DNA from: Catellatospora methionotrophica
GTDB lineage: Bacteria; Actinomycetota; Actinomycetes; Mycobacteriales; Micromonosporaceae
Length of the DNA: 64,000 nt
Reading direction: 5' to 3'
Assembly: GCF_011297335.1 (NCBI RefSeq)
Contig: NZ_JAAOTJ010000002.1
Location: 620,001-684,000 of the forward strand
This document shows, in pieces, positions 1 through 8,916 of this stretch (the stretch's first letter is position 1; every line of letters begins with the position of its first letter). Both the position numbers and the translations under genes were made by a program. The notes under the pieces were generated by a model. It had not been told where the DNA came from. It ran no database searches and was given only the letters and a program-made list of their open reading frames with translations.

Positions 1-1
1 C

Positions 2-1030
2 TGTGCCCGGTACGAGGCCGGAACCGTCGCGCTGGAGGTCGGCGGCGACTGGTATGACGCGTTCGCCCTGCCCGACGGCCAGCTCGCGATCACCGTCGGC
101 GACGTGGTCGGCCACGGTCTCGACGCCGCCATCGCGATGGGGGCGCTGCGGGTGGCCATGGCGGCTCTGGCGCCGCACTCGGCGGGCCCAGGTGAGCTGC
201 TGTCGCAGTTCGACCGGTTCGCGCGGGAGGTCGACGGCGCACATTTCGCCACCGCCTGCTACGCCCAGTACGACCCGGCCAGCGGACGGCTGCGCTATGC
301 CTCGGCGGGGCATCCGCCCATGCTCGTCATCGACGCCGACGGCAGCGCTCGCTGGCTCGACGGCGGACGATCGGGCCCGCTCACCGGAAAGGTCGACGAT
401 CAGCGCCCTGACGCCACCGACCGGCTGGAACCCGGTGCCACCCTGGTGCTGTACTCCGACGGGCTCATCGAACGCCGCCGGGAGCCGATCACCGTGGGCC
501 TGGAACGCCTCGCCCGGGCGGCGGTCGAGCTGCACCATCTTCCTGTCGAACAGTTCTGTAGCCGGCTGATCAGTGCCCTGGGGGGTGAACGGCAGCGCAC
601 CGACGACACCGTCGTGCTCTGCCTGCGCGCGGTGGCCCAGCCGTACCGGCGTGAACTGCGCGCGGACGCCACCGAGCTCAGTGGAATGCGCCGTTCGCTG
701 ACCGCGTGGTGCGCCGTGCGCCACGTCGCCGACACCACGGTGGCCAGGCTGATGCTGGCGGTCGGCGAGGCGGCCGCCAACGCGATCGAACACGCCTACC
801 TCGGCCAGACGCCACGGTCTGTCAGCGTGACCGTCAGCCAGGAGCCCGACGGCACCCTGGTGGTCGCCATCGCCGACACCGGCAGCTGGCGTTCACCGGC
901 CCATCCGGGCAGCGACCGCGGCCGCGGCATAATGATCATGCGCCGGGTCAGTGACACGTTCGAACGGCACACCACCGCCGGTGGCACCACCATCCGGCTT
1001 CGACTTTCACCGAACGGACCTGCCGCATGA
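2..1030 (+). CDS. SpoIIE-type PP2C phosphatase fused to RsbW-like HATPase (5' truncated)
   Basis: The reading frame is open from the first bases of the window, so the N-terminus, which in this family often carries PAS/GAF sensors, lies outside. About the first 210 visible residues are a SpoIIE/PP2C phosphatase: GGDWYDAF and GDVVGHGLDAA supply metal-binding Asp/Gly motifs, followed by SAGHPPML, LYSDGLIE and the terminal TDDTV. The last ~120 residues are a histidine-kinase-like ATPase of the anti-sigma factor (RsbW/SpoIIAB) type, with EAAANAIEHAY as N box, DTGSW as G1 box and GRGIMIM. Known family role: the phosphatase dephosphorylates STAS antagonists and the ATPase domain phosphorylates them or binds sigma factors. 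The stop overlaps the start of the downstream STAS gene (ATGA), indicating translational coupling with its probable substrate. Confidence 0.93.
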   Translation, partial: CARYEAGTVALEVGGDWYDAFALPDGQLAITVGDVVGHGLDAAIAMGALRVAMAALAPHSAGPGELLSQFDRFAREVDGAHFATACYAQYDPASGRLRYASAGHPPMLVIDADGSARWLDGGRSGPLTGKVDDQRPDATDRLEPGATLVLYSDGLIERRREPITVGLERLARAAVELHHLPVEQFCSRLISALGGERQRTDDTVVLCLRAVAQPYRRELRADATELSGMRRSLTAWCAVRHVADTTVARLMLAVGEAAANAIEHAYLGQTPRSVSVTVSQEPDGTLVVAIADTGSWRSPAHPGSDRGRGIMIMRRVSDTFERHTTAGGTTIRLRLSPNGPAA

Positions 1031-1353
1031 GCGACCTGGCACAGATCGTCGTGGCCACCCACCGGGACCGGCCCCTGGTACGCATCAGCGGTGAGCTGGA
1101 CATGTCCAACGTCCCAGCCCTCGACCCGCGACTGCGAGCCGGTATCGGCGACGCCTCGGCCGCGTACGTGGACCTCACCGAGGTCGCGTTCCTCGACAGC
1201 CAGGCCCTGAGCATGCTCCAGCGGCTGGCCGACGACCTCACCCGGACCGGCACCGCGCTGACCGTCATCGCCCCACCGTCGGGCGTCGCCGGCAGCCTGC
1301 TCGCCCTGACCGGCATGGACCGCGACCTGGACGTCCGCCCGACCCTGCCGTAG
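1027..1353 (+). CDS. STAS-domain anti-sigma factor antagonist
   Basis: This 108-aa protein is a single STAS domain of normal length. It has the GELDMSN segment after strand 2 and the VAFLDSQAL motif, whose Ser is the expected phosphoacceptor (SpoIIAA/RsbV numbering not assigned). The ATG overlaps the stop of the phosphatase/ATPase gene by 4 bases, so the two are almost certainly co-translated. Expected role, from family knowledge: when dephosphorylated by the upstream phosphatase domain it binds an anti-sigma kinase and frees a sigma factor. The sigma factor partner is not in the window. It is convergent with the reductase gene, with only 10 bases between the stops. Confidence 0.93.
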   Translation: MSDLAQIVVATHRDRPLVRISGELDMSNVPALDPRLRAGIGDASAAYVDLTEVAFLDSQALSMLQRLADDLTRTGTALTVIAPPSGVAGSLLALTGMDRDLDVRPTLP

Positions 1354-1363
1354 CGGGCGCGGG

Positions 1364-1951
1364 TCAGCGCAGGACGCGGTATCGCAGGTGAGTCGCCTGC
1401 GGCGTGTCGATCACCCGGACGATCTCCAGTTCGAGGCGTGCGGGCAGCACGTCGAACAGGCGGCGGCCGCCGCCGAACAACACCGGAATCTGGCTGATCT
1501 GCAGCTCGTCGAGCACCCCGGCCGCCAGCGCCCGTTGCGCCGTGTACGCGCCGTGCACCAGCACGTACCGGTCGCCCGCGGCGGCCTTCGCCTGCGCCAT
1601 CGCGCTGACGATCCCGTCGCTGACGTAGGTGACCAGCGGATAGTTCGCCACCGACGGGCCCGGCGGACGATGGCTGGGCACGAAGACGGGCCTGCCGTGA
1701 TGGTCGCCGCCCCAGTGGTCGACCTGCTCCACGGTGCGCCTGCCCGCCAGCACCGCGCCGAACGTCTCCAGCTCGTCGTAGAGCTCCGCGTCCGGTCCGG
1801 ACGGCCGGACGAACTTGCCGTCCGCGTCGACGAACCAGTCGTGAAGCCGCGTGAAACCCTCGCCGCCGGGGTTGTCCGGCCCGTCGCCCGGGCCTGCGAT
1901 GTATCCGTCCAGCGACATCGCCATGTAGAGCATCGACACTGATCCGGGCAC
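1364..1951 (-). CDS. dihydrofolate reductase family protein (RibD C-terminal domain)
   Basis: A 195-aa protein of the DHFR/RibD-C superfamily. MAMSLDGYIAG near the N-terminus is the hallmark first strand, and the C-terminal part (VLDELQISQIPVLFGGG) matches the NADPH-binding beta-alpha segment of the family. The GTG start is preceded by a GGAGG Shine-Dalgarno five to six bases upstream; a downstream ATG six codons in is a weaker alternative. The family catalyses NAD(P)H-dependent reductions, but these paralogues mostly lack known substrates and are not the housekeeping folA enzyme. Monocistronic in appearance. Confidence 0.88.
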   Translation of the reverse strand: MPGSVSMLYMAMSLDGYIAGPGDGPDNPGGEGFTRLHDWFVDADGKFVRPSGPDAELYDELETFGAVLAGRRTVEQVDHWGGDHHGRPVFVPSHRPPGPSVANYPLVTYVSDGIVSAMAQAKAAAGDRYVLVHGAYTAQRALAAGVLDELQISQIPVLFGGGRRLFDVLPARLELEIVRVIDTPQATHLRYRVLR

Positions 1952-2027
1952 CGCGACCTCCGCTTGGCCGGCGAATCGAAACCGGTCCCCAGCCTGTCAC
2001 ACCACGCGCGAAGCGGCACCCCGGCGA

Positions 2028-2061
2028 CCGGGAGCCCCGCCGTGGACGGCGGCGCTCCCGG
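2028..2061 (-). terminator. hairpin terminator downstream of the EF-hand gene
   Basis: Inverted repeat with arms CCGGGAGC and GCTCCCGG plus an inner CCGCCG/CGGCGG helix, one mismatch and a 4-base loop. It lies 15 bases beyond the EF-hand stop. No T tract, as is usual in very high-GC actinomycetes. Confidence 0.6.
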
Positions 2062-2075
2062 CCCGTTGCGCGCGG

Positions 2076-2594
2076 TCAGGCGTTGACGAGGACCTCGGTG
2101 ACCGAACCGGTCACGGTGGGGTCGTAGAACTCGGCGATGCCCGCGACCCACTCGGCGCGGTCGATGCTGCCGCTGCCGTCCTGGTCGAAGGAGGAGAACA
2201 GGCGCTGCACCTTGTCCGCGGCGAAGCCCACGGCGACCATGACCGGCTGGAACTCGGTGAAACTGATCTGGCCGTCACCGTCGCGGTCGCAGATGTCGGC
2301 CAGCGACTGCGCGTACTGCTGGCCGTACTGCGGGAACCAGCCGTCGGCGGCCACGATGGCGGCGTAGGCCGGCAGGTCGATCCGCTCGGCGGGGCTCGCC
2401 GAGCGCAGGCTCTGCCAGTACCGGTCGTGTGCGGCGCGCAGGGCGGCGGCCTTCGGGTCGGTCGCGTCCGCGCCGGCCGCCAGGATGATCCGGTCGGCTA
2501 CCGCGGCGAAGTCCTCGGCTTCGAGCACGCCGTTGCCGTCGGCGTCGAGCAGGTTGAAACGCAGGCGGATGCGGTCCGAGATGTCCATGTCCAT
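2076..2594 (-). CDS. EF-hand calcium-binding protein (calerythrin-like)
   Basis: The 172-aa soluble protein contains three canonical 12-residue EF-hand loops: DADGNGVLEAED at residues 17-28, DRDGDGQISFTE at 103-114 and DQDGSGSIDRAE at 137-148. The spacing suggests a four-hand calerythrin/sarcoplasmic-type fold in which the second hand (around residues 50-75) has degenerated. No signal peptide or membrane segment is seen, so a cytoplasmic Ca2+ buffer or sensor is likely, as reported for actinomycete calerythrins. I chose the ATG with a GGGGG Shine-Dalgarno just upstream; the frame is open for 16 more codons upstream to another ATG. No partner is apparent from the neighbourhood. Confidence 0.88.
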   Translation of the reverse strand: MDMDISDRIRLRFNLLDADGNGVLEAEDFAAVADRIILAAGADATDPKAAALRAAHDRYWQSLRSASPAERIDLPAYAAIVAADGWFPQYGQQYAQSLADICDRDGDGQISFTEFQPVMVAVGFAADKVQRLFSSFDQDGSGSIDRAEWVAGIAEFYDPTVTGSVTEVLVNA

Positions 2595-2697
2595 GATGCC
2601 CCCGTAAGAGATGAATTGCTTGATCACCAGCAGGGTAGTCACCGTGGCGGCGCGGTCCGGGGAGATCGTCGGCGTGTCGCGCGGAAGGCGACGGCGA

Positions 2698-2744
2698 CAC
2701 GACCCGGCCCCGAGGCCGATGACGCGCCTCGGGGCCGGGTCGTG
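2698..2744 (-). terminator. 19-bp stem terminator downstream of the ricin-lectin gene
   Basis: Perfect 19-base inverted repeat (2698-2716 with 2726-2744) around a 9-base loop, 38 bases past the stop of the lectin gene and before the EF-hand gene start. It separates the two minus-strand genes. Confidence 0.75.
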
Positions 2745-2781
2745 ACTTTCGGCGGGTGCGGTGCACCGGCCACGGTTCCTG

Positions 2782-3330
2782 TCAGTAGACGTTGAAGCGC
2801 TGGTTCCAGGTGCCCTGGCAGGTGAATACCTGCAGCCGCGCCCCGTTGCCGTACTGGCCGTTGAGCAGGTCGAGGCAGAGGTTCTTGTTGCGCATGTTGT
2901 GCAGCGGCCGCCAGCTCACGAAGTCGCCGCCGGAGACGTTCTCCGCGTACCACCGCTGGTTGGAGCCCCCGCTGCACGTCCAGGTCTGCACCCGGGTGCC
3001 GTTGCCCGGAGGGCCGTCGATGGCCATGTCGAGGCACTTGTCGGCGATGTTGCTGTGGAACTCGTACACGTCGTAGCCGTTGTAGTAACCGACGTGGTGG
3101 ATGGTCCAGTACTGCTGGGTCTTGTAGTTGCGCTCCCACAGCTGCACGGGGGTCCCGTTCGCCGGGTTGGCGTCCAGCACGTCCAGCACCATCCTGGACG
3201 GCCCCTGGGGCTGCGGCGTCACGCTGATGTACGTGTTGACCGCGGCGCTGGCGGGGGTGGGCATGGCGAACACGGCCGCCAGCGCGACGAGGCAGGCTGC
3301 GCCGACCTCAAGCATCCTTCTGGTACGCAT
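2782..3330 (-). CDS. secreted ricin-type beta-trefoil lectin-like protein
   Basis: The 182-aa product starts with MRTRRMLEVGA and a hydrophobic signal peptide ending near MPTPASA-A, so it is exported. The mature part is a beta-trefoil (RICIN/CBM13) fold with QxW-type repeats: QLWERN, NQRWYAEN and the C-terminal NQRFNVY, plus the KCLDMAIDG and NLCLDLLNG repeats. There is no catalytic domain, so it is a stand-alone carbohydrate-binding protein; its ligand cannot be read from sequence. Start chosen at the ATG with GGAG upstream; the frame extends 15 codons further. Divergent from the PGRP amidase, with a 239-bp shared intergenic region. Confidence 0.88.
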   Translation of the reverse strand: MRTRRMLEVGAACLVALAAVFAMPTPASAAVNTYISVTPQPQGPSRMVLDVLDANPANGTPVQLWERNYKTQQYWTIHHVGYYNGYDVYEFHSNIADKCLDMAIDGPPGNGTRVQTWTCSGGSNQRWYAENVSGGDFVSWRPLHNMRNKNLCLDLLNGQYGNGARLQVFTCQGTWNQRFNVY

Positions 3331-3470
3331 CTGCTGCACTCCATCTCGTGTCGGGGCGGTGCGGGCCTTGGGCACCGCGGCACGACGTCATCCTCAGGCG
3401 GCCCGCCGGGCGGCTGCCACACCTTGTAGGCGAGCCTGAAACCTGGCGCTGAGCAGGAGCGGGAGCATCT

Positions 3471-3488
3471 TTTCAGCCTCGACTGAAA
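3471..3488. promoter_or_regulatory. inverted repeat TTTCAG-N6-CTGAAA between lectin and amidase genes
   Basis: Perfect 6-base arms (TTTCAG and CTGAAA) with a 6-base spacer in the 239-bp divergent intergenic region 3331-3569; a further CTGAAA half-site lies at about 3436. Placement suggests an operator, but the regulator is unknown. Nothing else recognisable is seen in this gap. Confidence 0.35.
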
Positions 3489-3569
3489 GGTATTGCCGCG
3501 GCGGCTGCCCAGTCACGACGATCGCTGCGGAGGACTCGGCCGGGTGCCGGGTCGGCAGGATGCGGAGGA

Positions 3570-4724
3570 GTGGCTGTGCGAAGCGATGGCGGCGATGTCG
3601 AGGCGGTCGGCGACGGGGTGGGCAGGCGCGCGCTGATCGGTGCGCTGGGGGTGGGCGCGGCCACGGTCCTCGCCGGAGCCCACCCGGCCACGGCGGCCGA
3701 CCCCGGCCCGCGTCCCGCAGGCGGCGGTCGACCGGTCACCAGGACCCTGGCCACGCCCGGTACGGACGGGACGGCGCGGCCAGGGTTCGCGGTGCAGACC
3801 GTCGGCGTGCGATGGCCCGCGCACGGCCGGGCCGGGCGGCTGCGCTTCGCCGACCGGCAGGGCCGCTGGGGCACCTGGCAGACGGTGACGCCGGGCTGCC
3901 CCGCAGGCGCGGGTGACACCGGCCCGGCGACCGAGCAGCTGGCCCTGGTCACGGCACCGGGCGCACCGGCGTACGAACTGGACCTGGCCGACAGTGCCCG
4001 CGCGGTCGCCCTGAACGGCACGGACGGTCCTGCTCTGGCCGCCGCGTCGGCGGGCACCGACGGACGGACCTCGCTGTTCGGGCGGACGTATCTGAGCCGC
4101 GCGGCCTGGGGCGCCGACGAGTCGCTGCGCTTCGGCGCGGGCGGGGCCGAGATCACCCCGTGTTCGTACTGGCCGGTGCAGGGGTTCACCGTGCACCACA
4201 CGGCGACGGCCAACGACGACCCCGACCCGGTCGCGCGGATGCGTTCCATCTACCGGTACCAGGCCGTCGACCTCGGCTACGGCGACTTCGGCTACCACCT
4301 GCTCATCGACGAGGCGGGCACGGTGTACGAGGGGCGGTGGTCCGGCGGTGACGTGCTGCCCGGCTTCGACCCGGCCGGGTGGATGGTCAACGGCGCGCAC
4401 GTGGGCGGTTACAACGCGGGCAACGTGGGCGTCGTGCTGCTGGGCAACTTCATGCAGCGCGAACCCACGGCCGCCGCCCGGCACAGCCTGGTCCTGGTCC
4501 TGGCCGGGCTGGCGGGCTGGTCCCGGATCAACCCGCTGGCCAGCGTCGGCTACGTCAACCCGATCAGCGGACTGCGCCGGACCGTGCCCGCCATCGCCGG
4601 GCACCGGGACTGGGGCGCGACCGAATGCCCGGGAGACCTGCTGGCGGGCTGGCTGACCGGCATCCGCACGGATGTCGCCGCCGTGCTGTCGGCCACGGAC
4701 CGCCGGGCGGCCTTCGCCGGGTGA
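3570..4724 (+). CDS. Tat-exported peptidoglycan-recognition N-acetylmuramoyl-L-alanine amidase
   Basis: The 384-aa protein starts at a GTG directly after GCGGAGGA. A twin-arginine signal (GRRALIGALGVGAAT...) spans roughly residues 18-45. A linker/beta domain follows, then a PGRP/amidase_2 domain from about residue 170. The zinc ligands are visible: HHTA at 209-210, GHRDW at 344-348 (H345) and ECPGD with C353. FGYHLLIDEAGTVYEGRW is the typical central strand. The family cleaves the amide between N-acetylmuramic acid and L-Ala in peptidoglycan, here outside the membrane. Likely role: cell wall turnover or lysis of competitors. Complete and apparently monocistronic. Confidence 0.92.
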   Translation: MAVRSDGGDVEAVGDGVGRRALIGALGVGAATVLAGAHPATAADPGPRPAGGGRPVTRTLATPGTDGTARPGFAVQTVGVRWPAHGRAGRLRFADRQGRWGTWQTVTPGCPAGAGDTGPATEQLALVTAPGAPAYELDLADSARAVALNGTDGPALAAASAGTDGRTSLFGRTYLSRAAWGADESLRFGAGGAEITPCSYWPVQGFTVHHTATANDDPDPVARMRSIYRYQAVDLGYGDFGYHLLIDEAGTVYEGRWSGGDVLPGFDPAGWMVNGAHVGGYNAGNVGVVLLGNFMQREPTAAARHSLVLVLAGLAGWSRINPLASVGYVNPISGLRRTVPAIAGHRDWGATECPGDLLAGWLTGIRTDVAAVLSATDRRAAFAG

Positions 4725-4850
4725 CAAATGCGACAGCTACCGGGGGCAACGACACGACCGGTCCGCAGCCATCGCAGGTCGACGTAGGAGCAGCCGTCCG
4801 CGCTCGGTGCTGAGGCTGCCCGGAATGGCATACCCGTCACGTCTGTCGGG

Positions 4851-4879
4851 TTGCGACACATCTCCCTCGCCATTAGCGT
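4851..4879 (+). promoter_or_regulatory. sigma-70-like promoter for the winged-helix regulator
   Basis: TTGCGA (-35) and TAGCGT (-10, TANNNT) are separated by 17 bases. Transcription would start near 4886, which argues against translation starts upstream of about 4890 and supports the downstream ATG/GTG for the next gene. Inference from motif matching only. Confidence 0.5.
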
Positions 4880-4922
4880 CACTGCCGTCGATGCGGTGAT
4901 CGCTATGGGGAGGGCGGCCGCT

Positions 4923-5894
4923 GTGCTGCGGATTCATTTCGCGCCCGAGGACTTCGCCCGCGTACGGGTGCTGTCACAGCCCGATCCCCTGTGGGAGACG
5001 GTGCTCAGCATCTTCCGGCTGCAGGACCGGTCGCTGCCGCTGGCCTTCCACGAGTGGCGGCGAGCCGCGACGCTGGCCTGTTCCCGTGACGATCTGGCCG
5101 TGCTGGGCGCGCTGGTGCCCGGCGGATACTTTCCCGACTTCCTCACCCCCAGCGAGGGCGGCCTCGGCCTCGACGCGGGACTCGACGCGCTGCTGAGCAC
5201 GCCCCGGTCGCGGCTGCGCGAGGAACTGGCGATCCTCGCGGCCCGGCATCGGCTGCCGGGGTGGACCGCGCGGCTGGCCGACGGCGACCGTGAGACCCTG
5301 CAGCGGCTGGCCGACGCGATCCGCCGCCACTTCCACGCCGCGATCGAGCCGTTCTGGCCGCAGGCGCAGGCGCACATCGACGCCGACCGCGCCCGGCGGG
5401 CCCGCGCGTTCCTGGACGGCGGCGTCGACGGGCTGCTGAGCAGCTACCTGCCGTTGATGCAGTGGTCGCCGCCGGTGCTGACGGTCGCGGTGCTGCGTGA
5501 TCAGGACGTCCACCTCGACGGGCGCGGGCTGCTGCTGGTGCCGTCCTACATCTCGATGAACACCCCCGACGTCCTGCTCGACAGCACCCTGCCGCAGGTG
5601 CTGGTGTATCCCGTCGAGCACAGCCTGGCCGTGTCCGCGATGGTGCTCCCGCCGCGGATGTCACTGGCGCCGCTGATCGGCGACACCCGCACCGCGGTCC
5701 TGGAGTCCATCGGTCAGGGCAGCACCACCACGGAACTGGCCCGCCGGGTCGGGGTCAGCGCCTCGTCGATCAGCCAGCACACCACCGTGCTGCGCACCGC
5801 CGGGCTGATCCAGACCGGCCGGGTCGGCAAAGCGGTCCTGCACACCCTCACCCCGCTCGGGACCGCGCTGCTGGAGCCGGGGCTCGCCGGGTGA
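4923..5894 (+). CDS. ArsR-like winged helix-turn-helix transcriptional regulator
   Basis: About 323 aa. The N-terminal two thirds (LRIHFAPEDFARVRV, then PDPLWETVLS) match the uncharacterised domain typical of long actinobacterial ArsR-like regulators. A winged helix lies at residues ~255-315, with TELARRVGVSASSISQHTTVLRTAGL as recognition region. The chosen GTG is preceded by GGGGAGG; an ATG six codons upstream is also possible, and earlier starts are disfavoured by the promoter at 4851-4879. No metal-binding cysteine cluster is seen, so metal sensing is not supported. It converges on the AfsR-type gene (19 bases apart). Confidence 0.85.
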   Translation: MLRIHFAPEDFARVRVLSQPDPLWETVLSIFRLQDRSLPLAFHEWRRAATLACSRDDLAVLGALVPGGYFPDFLTPSEGGLGLDAGLDALLSTPRSRLREELAILAARHRLPGWTARLADGDRETLQRLADAIRRHFHAAIEPFWPQAQAHIDADRARRARAFLDGGVDGLLSSYLPLMQWSPPVLTVAVLRDQDVHLDGRGLLLVPSYISMNTPDVLLDSTLPQVLVYPVEHSLAVSAMVLPPRMSLAPLIGDTRTAVLESIGQGSTTTELARRVGVSASSISQHTTVLRTAGLIQTGRVGKAVLHTLTPLGTALLEPGLAG

Positions 5895-5913
5895 CGGCAG
5901 CGGCCCCGGCCGC

Positions 5914-8900
5914 TCACCTGGTGGACAGTTCGGCCAGCAGCCCGCGTACCCGCGCGGTGTCGGCGTGGCGCAGCCCGTCCAGGATGTCGCGGGCCTGCTG
6001 CCAGGCGGCGCGGGCAGCAGCACCGTCACCGGCCGCGCGGTGCGTGTCGCCCAGCCGGGTCAGGGACTCGGCCTCGTGGTAGCGGCTGCCGTTCTCCCGG
6101 AACAGCGCGACCGCCCGCTCGTAGCAGGCCACGGCGCGGGCGTGATCCCCCAGCCGGTGGTGGACGTAACCGAGGCTGTCCCAGGTGTGGGCCGCCTCGG
6201 TGGGGTCGGCGAGCCCGCCTAGCACCGCCAGCGCCCGGCGGCAGTAGCGCAGGGCGAGGCGGTGCCGGCCCAGCATGGCGTAGCCCCAGCCGATGTCGTT
6301 GAGCGCCTGACCGTAGCCGTTGGCGTTGCCCGCGAGGCGGTAGTGGGTCAGCGCCTGCTGGTTGTGGTGCAGGGCGCGGCCGTGCTCGCCCTGGCGCGAA
6401 TGGCTCAGCGCGATCGCGTTGTGCGCCCTTGCCAGGCCGCCGTGGTCGCCGGAGCGGGTGAACAGGGCCAGCGCGCGCCGCAGGTGCGGGCGCATCCGAG
6501 CCCCCCGGCCGAGCGCGGAGTATGCGCGGGCCAGGTTCAGGTGCGTGTGGCCCTCCCCGGTGCGCTCGCCGAGCCGGCGCGCTGCCCGGACCGCGCTGCG
6601 CTGGGCGGCGACCAGGTCGTGCCAGTGACCGCGGGCGTACAGGAACGTCGACACGCTGTGCGCCAGCTGCCAGCAGTGGCTGTCCCAGCCGCCGGCCTCG
6701 GCCCGGCGTATGGCCGCGAGCAGGGTGCCGCGTTCGGCGGCGAACCAGGCCAGCGCCTGTTCACGGGTGGCCAGCGGCGGCGGGGTCACCCCGGGCGTCG
6801 CGGGGGCGGTCGTGAGCTGCTCGCGCGCCGGTTCCAGCAGCGTGGCGGCGGTGCGCGCGGTCGCGAGGTGGTGGTCGAGCAGCCGGTGCAGCGCCTGCCG
6901 CCGTGCCGTCGTGGCGTCGAGGGCGCGGCTCAGCTCGGCGGCGTAGGCGCGCAGCAGGCTGTGCAGGTGGTACCGGCCCGGCGTGGACTCGGTGACCAGG
7001 TTGGCGTCGGTGAGCTCTTCGAGGACGCGGTGGGCGGCGGGGGTGGCGGCCCCGGTGAGGCTGGCGGTGACGTCGGCGGTGACGCTGCCGGTCGCGGTGT
7101 GTCCGATCAGCCGGAACGCGGTAGCGGCCGCCGGGCTCAGCGTGCGGTAGGACCAGGAGAACGCGGCGCGCGCGTCGGTGGCCGCGTCGGGGCCGCTGAG
7201 CCCGTCCAGGTTCCGGGTGGCCAGCTCGTGCGTGATCGCGGACAGCGCGAGCCGGGGCCGGGTCGCGGCGCGGGCCCCGACGATCGCCAGTGCCAGCGGC
7301 AGCCGGGCACAGCGCGCGATGATCTCCTCGACGGCGGCGGGCTCGGCCGCGGTGCGCTGGGCGCCGATCCGCGCGGCCAGCAGCCGCCGGGCGTCGTGCG
7401 GGGACGGCAGGTCGAGGGTGAGCAGGCGGGCGTTGCTGGTCGCCAGCAGGCCGCGTAGCTGGTCGCGGCTGGTCACCAGCACGGCGCAGCCGGGGCTGCC
7501 GGGTAGCAGCGGCCGGACCTGCTCGGCGTCGCGGGCGTTGTCGAGCAGGATGAGGACCCGCCGCCCGGCCAGCAGGCTGCGGTAGAGCCCGAGTTGCGCC
7601 TGCGGGGAGACGGGTATGCCGTCCGGTGGCACGTCCAGCGCCTCCAGTAGCGACCGGGCCGCCTCGGCGGGGACCATCGCCGGGCCGCCCGGATCGAATC
7701 CGCGCAGGTCCAGGTACAGCTGCCCGTCGGGGAACCGGTGGGCCACCCGGTGCGCCCAGTGCACCGCGACGGCGGTCTTGCCGCAGCCCGGCGTGCCGGT
7801 CAGCGCCGCGACGACCAGCGACCGGGGCGGGTCCCCGGCGTCGGCCAGGCCGGCGTCGAGCCAGCGCAGCTCCCGGCCGCGTCCGCTGAAGCCGGGCACG
7901 TCCAGGGGCAGCTGCGCGGGCACCGCCGGGGCGCGGGGCCGTTCGGCCTCGGCGGGCCGCGCCCGCAGGATGTCGAGGTACGCCTCATGCAGGGCGGCGT
8001 CGGGTTCGATGCCCAGCTCGTCGGCGAGCCGGGCCCGGGTCGCGGCGAACAGGTCCAGGGCGGCGGCGCGCTGCCCGCTGGCCGCCAGGGCCCGCATGAG
8101 CCGGGCGGCCAGCGCCTCGTGCAGCGGCTCCTCGGCCAGCAGTTCCTGCAGACGCTCGCAGGCCGGGTCGGGACGGCCCCGCTCGATCGCGGTGTCGGCA
8201 TAGGTGAGCACGGCGGCGGTGCGGCGGCGTGCCGCGGCCGCGGCGGCGGGGTGCTGGCGCAGGTTCGGGGGCGCGTCGGCCAGCACGGGACCGCGCCAGC
8301 AGGCCAGGGCCTGTTCCAGCTCCCGCAGCGCCGTCTCGGCGTCACCGCCGGTGCGGGCGTCGCGGGCGCGGGCGAGCCGGTCGTTGAACTGCGCGAGGTC
8401 GAGTTGTTCGCCGGTCAGCCGCAGCTGGTAGCCGTTGCCGACCAGGGACAGCACCTGCGCCGGCGCGCGCGGAGTGCGCTGCGGTTCCAGGATGGACCGC
8501 AGCTGCCCGACGTAGCCCTGCAGCAGTTTGAGGCAGGTCGGCGGCGGGTTCTCGGGCCACAGCACATCGACGATGTGCTCGCGGGACACCGTCTGTCCGG
8601 GCTGCAGGGCGAGCAGGCCGAGCAGGGCGCGCAGCATCGGCTGGCCGATCTCGATCGGGTGCCCGTCGCGGTGGACGGTCAGGGAGCCGAGCACACCGAC
8701 GGTCAGCGGTGGCCGGTGTGCCGGTGTGGCGTCGGGCGGTCCGAACACGGCGGTCAGTGCCCGCATGGTGCGCGGATGCGGATGGCGTACCTGGCCGCGT
8801 TCGATGTCGCGCAGGGCGCGTTCGGCCAGTCCGGACCGGACCGCCAGTTCGTGCTGGGTCAGGCCGGCCGCCCGGCGGCATCGGCGCAGCCACTCGCCGA

Positions 8901-8916
8901 GCTGTTCACCGTCCAT
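5914..8916 (-). CDS. AfsR/SARP-type regulator with N-terminal XRE helix-turn-helix, NB-ARC and TPR domains
   Basis: A 1000-aa STAND-type regulator. Order: XRE-type HTH (residues ~6-60, GLTQHELAVRSGLAERALRDIERG), OmpR-like winged helix (~70-150, FGPPD linker then LTVGVLGSLTVHRDG), bacterial transcriptional activation domain (~160-300, ELGIEPDAALHEAYL), NB-ARC NTPase with P-loop GTPGCGKTA near residue 380 and LLLDNA-type Walker B (ILLDNARD), then TPR repeats through the C-terminal ~300 residues. The known family activates secondary-metabolite or developmental genes after ATP-driven oligomerisation. The XRE domain ahead of the SARP module gives two DNA-binding domains in one chain. Divergent from a short SARP gene; no biosynthetic cluster is adjacent, so the target is unknown. 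Confidence 0.92.
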   Translation of the reverse strand: MDGEQLGEWLRRCRRAAGLTQHELAVRSGLAERALRDIERGQVRHPHPRTMRALTAVFGPPDATPAHRPPLTVGVLGSLTVHRDGHPIEIGQPMLRALLGLLALQPGQTVSREHIVDVLWPENPPPTCLKLLQGYVGQLRSILEPQRTPRAPAQVLSLVGNGYQLRLTGEQLDLAQFNDRLARARDARTGGDAETALRELEQALACWRGPVLADAPPNLRQHPAAAAAARRRTAAVLTYADTAIERGRPDPACERLQELLAEEPLHEALAARLMRALAASGQRAAALDLFAATRARLADELGIEPDAALHEAYLDILRARPAEAERPRAPAVPAQLPLDVPGFSGRGRELRWLDAGLADAGDPPRSLVVAALTGTPGCGKTAVAVHWAHRVAHRFPDGQLYLDLRGFDPGGPAMVPAEAARSLLEALDVPPDGIPVSPQAQLGLYRSLLAGRRVLILLDNARDAEQVRPLLPGSPGCAVLVTSRDQLRGLLATSNARLLTLDLPSPHDARRLLAARIGAQRTAAEPAAVEEIIARCARLPLALAIVGARAATRPRLALSAITHELATRNLDGLSGPDAATDARAAFSWSYRTLSPAAATAFRLIGHTATGSVTADVTASLTGAATPAAHRVLEELTDANLVTESTPGRYHLHSLLRAYAAELSRALDATTARRQALHRLLDHHLATARTAATLLEPAREQLTTAPATPGVTPPPLATREQALAWFAAERGTLLAAIRRAEAGGWDSHCWQLAHSVSTFLYARGHWHDLVAAQRSAVRAARRLGERTGEGHTHLNLARAYSALGRGARMRPHLRRALALFTRSGDHGGLARAHNAIALSHSRQGEHGRALHHNQQALTHYRLAGNANGYGQALNDIGWGYAMLGRHRLALRYCRRALAVLGGLADPTEAAHTWDSLGYVHHRLGDHARAVACYERAVALFRENGSRYHEAESLTRLGDTHRAAGDGAAARAAWQQARDILDGLRHADTARVRGLLAELSTR

